Positions 55,836 through 64,000 of a stretch of DNA of 64,000 nt are shown here, piece by piece (within the stretch, counting starts at the first letter, position 1; the number at the start of each line of letters is the position of its first letter). The DNA is taken from NCBI RefSeq assembly GCF_037176765.1, contig NC_090034.1:89250000-89313999 (forward strand), written 5' to 3'. Source of the stretch: Anolis sagrei (lineage: Eukaryota > Chordata > Lepidosauria > Squamata > Anolidae). The translations under genes and the position numbers were made by a program. The notes beneath the pieces are model-generated. The model saw only the letters and a list, made by a program, of their open reading frames with translations. It was not told the origin of the DNA and searched no databases.

Positions 55836-57230
55836 GTAAAAAAAGAAAGAAATAATGAAAAAGCAATCCCTTATTTGTTCTTTCATTTTGAGCTAAAGCC
55901 AATAATTACTTCCAAATTGAGAATTAGTAGGAACACGATGAGTCAATACTTGCGTAACTTCTATTGATTCACTGGATTTATTCCAATTGGGACTAATGTT
56001 GGATCCAAGCCTTTGCGTGCAAGAAGAAATAGAAGCTGGTAGCATAGCATACAAATCCTTCATTCATTTTCCCCCTGTGAATACACTCAGTGGTTCCATG
56101 TAGATTTTTTTAAATGAGACACAAATTGTAACCTGCAACACTCTAAAGCAGGTCTGCACAACATGCAGCCCAGGGACTGGATGTGGCCTTCTAAAGACCT
56201 TCGTGTGGCCCACAGAGGCTCTGAGCCCAAGCCTTAGAAAGGTAGGTCACATACAGTGCTACAGATGAGTTCGAGCAATTGGAATCCACCAATCCTACCT
56301 CTGAGTGTTTTACCTCTACACGTTTCTTTTCTGTATGCACCAAAGTTACCAAACCAACCTGTGATAAAGGCAGCACAACTGATAGATCTGGTCAAGATGC
56401 TGAAAGTGCTGGTCTTGACTGATTGTTGGACTCAGGTTGGAGAAGGGGGAGCAGGGATGATATGGAGGTTGGAATCTTGGGCGGCAGATTAATCCAAAAT
56501 TTAGCATTAGATTGGCTATTTTAGAGGGAGAAGGTGGCCTCAGAAGAAGAAGGGCCTCAGTTCTTGCCACTGTAGCTCTTCCTTTCTCTGCCTCTGTCAT
56601 CTCCTTCTTATCTGTGGCAAAACTACTGTTTGCTTGTGCAGGAGAAACCTGGCTATGCCACTCTTCTTTTTTGTTTGCCTCAGGGATGCCTTGGTCATCT
56701 CCTCCTCTTCCAGTGGGAAAAACCATCAATTACCCATTGTTCATTTCCCTCACTTGTGAAGAAGAAACATCTTCACTATGTTGTGGGATCTTCATAGCAT
56801 AGCTACGTTGATGAAGGCATGATGAAAATACACGATACACATATTGGAAAATATATAGTGAATATAACCATATTAGAAACAGGAGTTAGAAAATATATGA
56901 AATAACAAAGGGAAATGTATGTATGCATAAACTTCACTTGGAAGATATTCTCTTCTTAAAAAGCAGAAAAATTAGATGCCTCAAGAGAGGCCGGGGTCTA
57001 GGAAAGGAATGTCAAGAGGCCTCTGGCAAATTTCAAGAGAGTCTTTCCATTTTGGTACCAAACGAAGCTTATCGTAAGATTAATGAGATGGCCATCAAGA
57101 GGCTTCAGGAAGAACTTATCTCAAGATGGATGGATGCTCTTGCTATCAGTAGCTTAGTAGACACTCTGGTGCGATGGTCCTCATTAATAGCAGCTCCTTA
57201 GATAAAGGTGCTTAAATGAAGATTGACAGG
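55836..57230. other. 5' flank of gene C, nothing firm
   Basis: The first exon and promoter of gene C should lie here or further right, but no convincing TATA-plus-donor pair on the minus strand was found. Short open frames have no recognisable domain. Confidence 0.3.
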
Positions 57231-57484
57231 TGTTGAAGTTAAAATATGCAATTGAAGTCAATGTAAAAGTAGAATTTTGTGATGCACATTGTGATGCCTG
57301 TATGATGCATACATTTTATTTTAAAGGGTATATAAACCAAGGTGTTTCTTTTGTTCGGTACCCTGTTTTCTGGACTACCAGCAGGGTCCATATCCGGTTT
57401 GTGCCAACCGAGAATAAACCATGCTTTTACAGACCGCAGGAACTCTCTTTGTCTCTTTTCCTCAAACCTTCTCCCTTCCATTTC
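57231..57484 (+). mobile_element. LTR-like fossil interrupted by the L1
   Basis: Shows LTR-like order: tatataaacc (about 57330), then AATAAA (about 57412) some 80 bp later, then a T/C-rich U5-like stretch, cut by the L1 at 57484 and perhaps continuing at 63239. No coding domain. Reported as a possible broken LTR-element fossil only. Confidence 0.3.
57470..57484. repeat. Target-site duplication of the L1, left copy
   Basis: TCTCCCTTCCATTTC directly before the poly-T; identical to 63224-63238. Confidence 0.93.
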
Positions 57485-57643
57485 TTTTTTTTTTTTAAGA
57501 TTTTATTTAAATACAATAACAACTTACAAAATAGACAAAACCCAAAACAGTGAACATTTTACAAACACATAACCCCACCACCAAGGCCTGAACAAGTATA
57601 ATTTCCTTCACCATGTATTTATAAATCAGCCATTAATCAAATG

Positions 57644-60600
57644 TCATCTCCAAAATTCCTGACCAACCAAATTCTGTTGTTTTCCATTTTCGCTCTCTAA
57701 GACATATTTAATAAAGACCGACCAGTATGTCTCATAATCTGACCTGTTAATTTCCCCCCTGAATACCCTCATTTCCATTGTTAGTTTATCGTTTAAAGCT
57801 ACATTCCAAACTTCCCTGTACCATGCATCCAGTGTTAGATTGGTTATTATTTTCCAGTTCTTTGCTATTATAATTCTTCCCACTGTGAGCAAAATAGTCA
57901 CCAATTCTTTCTTAGTTATTTCTACATTCAGCTTCGCGGTGTCCATTAATAATGCTAACCTAGCATCCGGCATAATGTTTGATCCTATAATGTTGTTTAT
58001 TTCGGTAAATATATCCTTCCAAAAATTTTTCACTTGGGGGCATTCCCACCATAGATGAAAATATGTCCCTTTGTGTTTGCCACATCTCCAGCAGAGGTTA
58101 CTTTGCTTGCTATCCATCTGATGTTGTTTGACTGGCGTAGTATACCATCTCCATATAACTTTGTATACATTTTCTTTTAATCTTATTGATAGGTTCTTAG
58201 CCACTCTCCACTTCAGGACCCTTTTCCAATCAAAATCTATCAGAGGCCCTAGGTCTCTCTCCCATACGTTTTCTAACATCTTCAGCCCTATTTCTTCGCC
58301 AATTAATCCATTATATATTTTCCCAATTAATCCTTTCCCCATTATTTCTTGATTTTTAAGCTTACTTAACCATTCCTCATATTTATTCAGTGCTCTACAT
58401 CTGGGATTTTTGCTTAACCAATCCTTTCTCCAATTATACAGCTGTTGTCTCTCAAACCAATTCAGGGCACCTTGTTCTTCTAACTTACTGAACTTGCCCT
58501 TCGAGTTTTGTGTCCACTCCTTCCAGGAGAGAGCCGTTTCCCCCTCCACTAATTTTTTATGTTTAAGTTTAATTCTCAGGTCTTCTGGAAAATTTTCCAG
58601 TAAAACTATTGGAGTTAGGGGGGAAACTCCTGGGAATATCTTATTTTTTAATTTAACCCATGTCTCCATGACATTTTTAGCCAGGTTATTTTTACACCCC
58701 TTAATTTCCTTGCCTATTTTTGACCTAAAAAACATTTCCTCATAATCTCTGTGCCAGCATTTTCCTTCCACTTCCCGCCAAATTAATTTAGGTTCCGAAA
58801 GCAGCCTAAACACTCCTTTTATTATATGTGTCTGATGGTAGGTTTTTAGGTCTGGTATTCCTAATCCCCCTAATTTCTGAGAAATATACCATAGGCCTTT
58901 CGGTAGCCTAGATCTTCTAGATCCATTACAAAATTCATTTACTATTTTCTGCCATTTTTTAAGATCAACCTCTGGCAGTTTAATAGGTAACATATTACAT
59001 AGGAAGTTAAATTTGGATAATATTTTCATTTTAAAGATTGCGATTCTACCAAACCATGAGAGATTAAGTTTTTTGTATTCTAGTAGTCTTTCTTGAATTT
59101 CCCTAAATAATCTGTCAAAATTTAATATTTTTAACTCTGAATAATTGACTGGTATTGTAACTCCCAAATACTTAATTTTGTTTCTAATCTTAACCTTAAA
59201 TTGATCAATTATTTTCTCTTTGTCTTTTCTCTCCAGGTTTATTGCCATTACCTCCGTTTTCTTCCAATTAATTATTAGGCCTGTTATTTTGCCAAACTGT
59301 TTTAAATGTAGGTTTATCCGGTCTAGTGCCCTATCTGGATTTCTAACTGTCAAGAGCGTATCATCTGCAAATAAACTAATTTTGATTTTGTTGTCCACTC
59401 CCATTCCCTTTATTTCTTTATCCTTCCTGATTGCCGAGGCCAATAATTCCATAACTAATATAAATAGTACCGGAGAAAGAGGGCAACCCTGCTTTACTCC
59501 TTGCATGATACTAAAGGATTCAGTACTCGAGTCATTAATTATAACTTTTGCCCTATTTTCCGAATATATTTGTTCTATTATATGTTGGAACCCCTCTCCA
59601 AAACCATATTTTTTAATTAATGATTTCAGCACTGTCCAACCCACCGAGTCAAAGGCTTTATATATATCTAATGCAATAATGCCTACTTGAGCTTTCTCGT
59701 TTTTTGCGTTCTCTATAATGTTTATCAGTCTGCGGACCAAGTCAGACATTTGCCTGCCCTTAACAAATCCACATTGGTCTGGGCTAATATACTCCTCTAC
59801 GAAGTTTTTTAATCTATTTGCCAAAATTGCCGTAAAAATTTTTGCGTCTTGGTTAATTAGAGAAATAGGACGATAAGAGTCTAATAATAATTTATCTTTA
59901 CCCGGTTTAGGTATTAGTATTATCCTAGTATGTTTCCATGAATTTGGTATGGGTTTTCCCCTTAATATTTCATTGAATAATATCTGTAATTTGGGAACTA
60001 GGAATTCTATATAAGTTTTATAAATTTCAGCTGGAATACCATCTTCACCCGGTGATTTACCCTTCCTTAATTTATGTATGATGTCTTTAATTTCCTCTTG
60101 AGATATAGATTTCTCCATTTCCTTACTGTGTGTCTCACTTAATTTCTTACCTAAATTTTGTTCCAGATATTTATCCAGCTGAGCTGTATCCACTTCTGTA
60201 TTTCTGTACATATTAGAGTAGAAATCCTGTATCACTTTAATTTTATCTACCATTCTGGCACATATAATGCCATTACTATCCTTGATACATCCAATCTCCC
60301 TTCTTACTTTTTTAGTCTGTGCTAATTTTGCCAGCAGTTTTGAGCTTTTATTATTATATTCAAAAAAGTATCTATTTGTGTACATCATATCTTTTTTAAC
60401 TTTTTCTATATCTTTAGCCTCCAACTCTTTCTTTAATCTTGTAATGTTATTTATAATCTTTAGATCCTTTGTTAACAGGTACATTGATTCCAGTTTTTTT
60501 ATTTCTCCTATCAGTTGGTTCTCTCTTTCCCTTTCCTGTTTCTTCCGTATAGCCGCATATTTACTAAACAGTCCCCTCAAGACTGCTTTCATTGCATCCC

Positions 60601-61459
60601 AAAGCACCTCATATGAAGGGGGTTCCCTTGCATTCAACTCCCAAATTTCTGCCCATTCTCTTAAAATATTTTCCCTTATAGATTTGTTGTTAATAATATT
60701 TATATCCATCCACATTCTTTTTAGAGGCTCATAGTCAATTTGGTAATCTAATATCATATTCACATCTCGATGGTCACTTATAGAATTTAAATTTACATAG
60801 ACATCTTTAACATATTTTGCTAGGGGTGGTGTTATGAAAATATAATCAATTCTAGTAAACACCTTGTGCACTGCTGAATAATATGTGTATATCTTTTCAT
60901 TCCCTCTCATTAATCTCAGTACATCCTTTAAGTTATAATTATTAATCAACTGAACAAAAGCACGCCTCGCTTGTAAATCCCCTCTCTTTTGTGATGATGA
61001 ATCCAGTTCCTGATTAAATGTTGCATTAAAATCCCCTGCCACTATCATATTGTCTGTTTGTACTTTTCTCATCCTTTCGTCAACCCCTCTAAAAAAATCC
61101 CTTTGACCACTATTTGGGGCATAGATATTCACCAGTACATAATCCTCATTATTTACTGTACCCTTAATAATCAAGATTCGCCCTTCATCATCTTTATCAA
61201 TTGAATCAATCTTAAATCCCACATTTTGTGAAATCAACACTGCAACCCCCCTGGCCCTAGCACTTCCAGATCCCTTTATATAATGCTCTACCCAATTCAA
61301 ATGAATATCACTATGGCTCCCTCCCCGGTGGATCTCCTGCAGAAAAATAAAGTCTGGTCTTGACCTTTTTAAATACGCTCTCAATCTCTGAGATTTAAGT
61401 TTTGATGAGATACCCCTAACGTTAAGGGTAATACATTTATAACTATGCATTATCAACAA
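57644..61459 (-). CDS. L1 ORF2: endonuclease and reverse transcriptase, intact
   Basis: 1271 residues without interruption. An APE-type endonuclease occupies about 1-235 (ITLNVRG, LQEIH, NIYAPNSG, VAGDFNA, ISDHRDV near 230). Reverse transcriptase spans about 440-780 (IPKPGKD, SYRPISL, LDIYKAFDSV, GVKQGCPLSPVLF, and the catalytic FADD at about 697-700). A cysteine/histidine knuckle CWRCGKHKGTYFHLWWECP lies at about 1120. This is the enzyme that nicks DNA and copies L1 RNA at the target. The start could be this Met or the one three codons on. Length is normal for L1. Confidence 0.95.
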   Translation of the reverse strand: MLIMHSYKCITLNVRGISSKLKSQRLRAYLKRSRPDFIFLQEIHRGGSHSDIHLNWVEHYIKGSGSARARGVAVLISQNVGFKIDSIDKDDEGRILIIKGTVNNEDYVLVNIYAPNSGQRDFFRGVDERMRKVQTDNMIVAGDFNATFNQELDSSSQKRGDLQARRAFVQLINNYNLKDVLRLMRGNEKIYTYYSAVHKVFTRIDYIFITPPLAKYVKDVYVNLNSISDHRDVNMILDYQIDYEPLKRMWMDINIINNKSIRENILREWAEIWELNAREPPSYEVLWDAMKAVLRGLFSKYAAIRKKQERERENQLIGEIKKLESMYLLTKDLKIINNITRLKKELEAKDIEKVKKDMMYTNRYFFEYNNKSSKLLAKLAQTKKVRREIGCIKDSNGIICARMVDKIKVIQDFYSNMYRNTEVDTAQLDKYLEQNLGKKLSETHSKEMEKSISQEEIKDIIHKLRKGKSPGEDGIPAEIYKTYIEFLVPKLQILFNEILRGKPIPNSWKHTRIILIPKPGKDKLLLDSYRPISLINQDAKIFTAILANRLKNFVEEYISPDQCGFVKGRQMSDLVRRLINIIENAKNEKAQVGIIALDIYKAFDSVGWTVLKSLIKKYGFGEGFQHIIEQIYSENRAKVIINDSSTESFSIMQGVKQGCPLSPVLFILVMELLASAIRKDKEIKGMGVDNKIKISLFADDTLLTVRNPDRALDRINLHLKQFGKITGLIINWKKTEVMAINLERKDKEKIIDQFKVKIRNKIKYLGVTIPVNYSELKILNFDRLFREIQERLLEYKKLNLSWFGRIAIFKMKILSKFNFLCNMLPIKLPEVDLKKWQKIVNEFCNGSRRSRLPKGLWYISQKLGGLGIPDLKTYHQTHIIKGVFRLLSEPKLIWREVEGKCWHRDYEEMFFRSKIGKEIKGCKNNLAKNVMETWVKLKNKIFPGVSPLTPIVLLENFPEDLRIKLKHKKLVEGETALSWKEWTQNSKGKFSKLEEQGALNWFERQQLYNWRKDWLSKNPRCRALNKYEEWLSKLKNQEIMGKGLIGKIYNGLIGEEIGLKMLENVWERDLGPLIDFDWKRVLKWRVAKNLSIRLKENVYKVIWRWYTTPVKQHQMDSKQSNLCWRCGKHKGTYFHLWWECPQVKNFWKDIFTEINNIIGSNIMPDARLALLMDTAKLNVEITKKELVTILLTVGRIIIAKNWKIITNLTLDAWYREVWNVALNDKLTMEMRVFRGEINRSDYETYWSVFIKYVLESENGKQQNLVGQEFWR

Positions 61460-61860
61460 AAGTAATAAACATAATAAATGAATTCCTCATTACAGGCCTT
61501 ACATACACCCCATTTGGCACACAAAAAAACATAACAGAATGCCCCACTTGCCCTACTTCCCCTATACCCCCACATACATATGCATTTCCCGATTCGGCTT
61601 TGACTGTATCTACAGCTAGCTTGGACACTGACATGTGTCTGACAATCGGGAGGAGAAACCACAATAGATGGCCCGCACTTAATTATATCCTAACCCTTCT
61701 ACCCTTATATATATAATACCGAGTAATATTTATTACAAAATACATTCCTTTGACCCCTTATACGCTTATCATAATTACAAGCATTCTCATTTTAACTTCC
61801 TTCATTTTTATTTTATGCTATATTTTGTTTTAAATCAACTTAATATTTTTCTTGCAGCAT
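61460..61860 (-). other. L1 inter-ORF region upstream of ORF2
   Basis: AT-rich, non-coding on the ORF2 strand, ending at the inversion junction at about 61860 where composition changes abruptly to a GC-rich piece (gccggccgtcagataagtcg). Junction placed by composition only, within perhaps 20 bp. Confidence 0.6.
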
Positions 61861-62200
61861 GCCGGCCGTCAGATAAGTCGCATCTGGCGGTAGCTCCGCA
61901 CAAGGAATGTGAGTAATATAGATATCTTTATCAGAATTACGAAGACTCCTTGCTAATAACGGACTATATGCAGCTCTGTAAGAAGAATTTTCTATCTCAC
62001 AACATTTTATGAAGGAACTTTATAATTAAACAGCTAACTGGCTTTAAAGGAGGGCAGCTGTGGCAGGCAGTTTGCTATCTAACTTCTGCAACAGAGAGCT
62101 CAGGAGCCGTTGATAGCTCTAAAGAAGTTCAAGTTGCAGTTAAGAAGAATTGAAAACAATAACACTGGTATTTCAGTGTATATAAGAGAATATAATCACG
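61861..62200 (+). other. L1 5' UTR segment (inverted part)
   Basis: Precedes ORF1 on the plus strand; starts GC-rich then AT-rich. It may be shorter than the full 5' UTR because the far end is the junction. Confidence 0.55.
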
Positions 62201-63025
62201 ATGGCAACAAAGCCTAAAGATAAGACTGCACCTACATCGCCCAGCAATTCGCCCAGTAAATCAATAGAAACAAAAATCGACCAGCTGTTGTTGGCGTTTG
62301 AGTCCATGCAGGCATCGCAAACTCGGGTCGAAACATCAGTAAATGTTTTAGTGGCGGAGGTGGCTCAAATACAAACAAAAATGTTAGAAATGGACCAGCG
62401 CATGACAGTGACAGAAACCAGAAGCAAGGAAACTGAGAAAGACTTACATGCTGTTCATCAGGACATGGCAGACTTGAAAGCTGAATTATTAAATCTTCAA
62501 AACAGATCAAGAAGAAAGAATATCAGAATTAAGGGTCTGCCCAATGACCTGTCTAATACTGATTTACTAAACAAACTGATTGCCTGGGGAAGAACTTATG
62601 GCATCAAACTGCAGCCATCCCAAATTGAAAGAGCCCACAGAGTTTACAGTTCACAAAAATACAACTCCCAGGATGTTTTGGTTGCTTTTGTGAAGGAATC
62701 CCAAAGAGACTTGGTCTTAAAACAATTCAGGCACATCAAAGATTTGCAATATGAAGGGAGAAAAATTTTGGTATTTCCAGATTTGGCAAAGGAGACGATC
62801 AAACAAAGGACAGATTTGCGCCCTATTACCCGAAGTTTGATAGCTGCAGACATCAGGTTTTCCTGGGGATTTCCAGCCGTTATAAGGATTTACAAAGATG
62901 GGAAACTTCTAACTGCCAAGTCAATAGATCAAGGAAAAATGTTACTGCGAAAATTAGGACTGGAACAATTAGCAGCCAAAGAAGATAATGAAGAAAATCA
63001 TCAAAATGAAGACTCCGAGGATTAA
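62201..63025 (+). CDS. L1 ORF1: RNA-binding protein, intact
   Basis: 274 residues. Basic N-terminus (MATKPKDKTAPTSPSNSP), a coiled coil about 20-100 (heptad-like TRVETSVNVLVAEVAQIQ), the conserved LLNLQNRSRRKNIRIKGLP before an RRM (about 105-190), and a C-terminal domain with QRTDLRPITRSL and FSWGFPAVIRI. ORF1 proteins form trimers that coat L1 RNA. It faces ORF2 head to head here because of the inversion. No frameshift or stop seen. Confidence 0.93.
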   Translation: MATKPKDKTAPTSPSNSPSKSIETKIDQLLLAFESMQASQTRVETSVNVLVAEVAQIQTKMLEMDQRMTVTETRSKETEKDLHAVHQDMADLKAELLNLQNRSRRKNIRIKGLPNDLSNTDLLNKLIAWGRTYGIKLQPSQIERAHRVYSSQKYNSQDVLVAFVKESQRDLVLKQFRHIKDLQYEGRKILVFPDLAKETIKQRTDLRPITRSLIAADIRFSWGFPAVIRIYKDGKLLTAKSIDQGKMLLRKLGLEQLAAKEDNEENHQNEDSED

Positions 63026-63223
63026 GAGACAGACATTAACAAAAGGACTCACAGTTAAAAGTCTGGAGTGTTTGTTTTTGGGTTTTTTTTTCCTTTTGCT
63101 TGCTTCTGAGTGGGGAAAGGGAGGTTTGGTCTAGTTGATGTAAACTCCAGGTGCACAAGATAGTGGAGAGAAGTTTGGCAGCATGCCTGGCTGCCAAGGT
63201 TATATAAACACTGATAACTTCAG

Positions 63224-63238
63224 TCTCCCTTCCATTTC
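63224..63238. repeat. Target-site duplication of the L1, right copy
   Basis: TCTCCCTTCCATTTC, identical to 57470-57484, directly after the end of the inverted segment. Confidence 0.93.
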
Positions 63239-64000
63239 AATGTAAGATTGCCCCTCACCGATAAAGGAAATGAGTCACAGTTTTTCCTCCATAGGAGAAG
63301 GAGATGACAGAAGCAATCCACAAATGGACTGCAACTTGCCACAATGCTGAGGGGAGGCAGGGAAATTGAGACTATAGACCTCTTTGCATGGGGTTACATT
63401 CAGCAGTATGTGCTGGCTTAGCCCAGGTCACCCATGGAGCCCACCGACTCTCATCAGACAATGCTGGCATGGCTCAGTGGGTGAAGGAGGGCAGAGTTGG
63501 TGCATGCCACCCCCAGGGCAACACGGGAGAGCTCCCATGTTGCCATTGGAATCCATGGAGGGAAGCCGCATGCTTCAAGTGCGTTCCATCATCTTCAGCT
63601 GCAGCCAGGCAATGCAGGATGTGGGGCACCAGGTTCCCCACACCCCTTGACAAAGTGAAGCACCTCTGGCAGCCACATGTCAAGGTCATATTTCGCATGG
63701 CAGCTTGCTCTGAAGGAAATGTAATAAGAAATTCAATATGCAGATTTGATAAATGTGAATTTAACATGATGTGTGGGAATGAACGGAAGAATGGAAGATG
63801 AATGTATGGATGGAGCTAATAATTTTGGAAACATCAGTAAAAGACCCAGGCCCGCAATGACTAACTACCTGCTTGCTGGACTTCACTTTAAAAGTAAGCT
63901 GTGATAAGAACTGTGACAGTGATAACAGAAATGTTTGCAACATTCCTTATGTTAAGAAGGAAGTCAACACAAGCCTTGTGTTTGTCAACACCAATCAAGA
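63239..64000. other. Right flank, nothing firmly recognised
   Basis: Resumes the sequence interrupted by the L1 (see 57231-57484). Open frames of up to 137 codons here show no domain or splice context and are not called as genes. Confidence 0.3.

Larger units (their letters stand above)
57485..63223 (-). mobile_element. Young L1 LINE with inverted 5' segment
   Basis: One insertion of about 5.7 kb. The 3' part (57485 to about 61860) is on the minus strand: poly-A tail (12 T at 57485-57496), AATAAA just inside it, ORF2, and the inter-ORF region. The 5' part (about 61861-63223) is inverted, on the plus strand: 5' UTR, ORF1 and start of the inter-ORF region. Identical 15-bp target duplications flank the whole, so the inversion happened during insertion (twin priming). 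Both ORFs are intact, so it is young, but as arranged it cannot make a normal L1 RNA. Confidence 0.92.

Noticed and set aside
57840-60734. Several plus-strand frames (72-156 codons) opposite the L1 ORF2
   Set aside because: Antisense shadows of the intact ORF2 coding sequence.
61443-61664. 73-codon minus frame upstream of L1 ORF2
   Set aside because: Lies in the L1 inter-ORF region; no conserved domain and not a known L1 protein.
63384-63801. Two overlapping plus frames of 88 and 137 codons
   Set aside because: No recognisable domain, no splice context and poor composition; probably chance.

Overview
This window looks like squamate reptile nuclear DNA, probably an iguanian (Anolis-like) lizard. 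The species is an inference from the mix of elements: tRNA-derived SINEs with an ACCTTT-type tail (Sauria type), L2, CR1, L1 and Vingi-like LINEs, Penelope, Helitron, mariner and hAT copies. Multi-exon genes with GT-AG introns sit among this dense repeat content. No bacterial, viral-genome, CRISPR or operon features are present.

The host content is a cluster of three related genes for secreted proteins of the IgG-Fc-binding-protein (FCGBP) / von Willebrand D-domain family. Gene A (+, enters from the left; only its last two coding exons, 1389-1769 and 3671-3952, are seen) ends in a VWD domain. Gene B (+, 14903-39537) appears complete: 11 coding exons splice in frame to a 1600-residue protein with signal peptide, IgGFc_N domain, TIL/TILa cysteine-rich modules and three VWD domains, two of them followed by C8. 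Its last two exons mirror those of gene A, so A and B are tandem paralogs. Gene C (-, 55831 down to 42345) also appears complete: eight coding exons give a 707-residue protein with signal peptide, IgGFc_N, two 12-residue linker mini-exons and a NIDO domain like that at the N-terminus of alpha-tectorin. It then stops, with no VWD at all. B and C converge tail to tail about 2.8 kb apart and have closely matching first coding exons (52 nt each, ATG two bases after the splice acceptor).

Layout: 1-4.0 kb end of gene A with CR1, SINE and RTE-like fragments; 4-14.9 kb repeat-filled intergenic DNA with a candidate promoter and 5' exon for gene B near 10.25 kb; 14.9-39.5 kb gene B; 39.6-42.3 kb convergent spacer; 42.3-55.8 kb gene C, whose first intron holds a Vingi-like LINE with target-site duplication; 55.9-64 kb flank with a very young L1 insertion (57485-63223).

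The L1 is the most striking mobile element. Its ORF1 and ORF2 are both open but point at each other, and perfect 15-bp target-site duplications flank the whole structure, so it is one insertion with an inverted 5' part (twin priming). Other notable points are an L2 whose 3' tail forms the splice acceptor region of a gene B exon, a 299-bp tandem duplication that cut into a gene C mini-exon, a local SINE triplication, tandem Helitrons, and a Penelope palindrome nested in a hAT element. LTR-retroelement remains are listed only as fossils.
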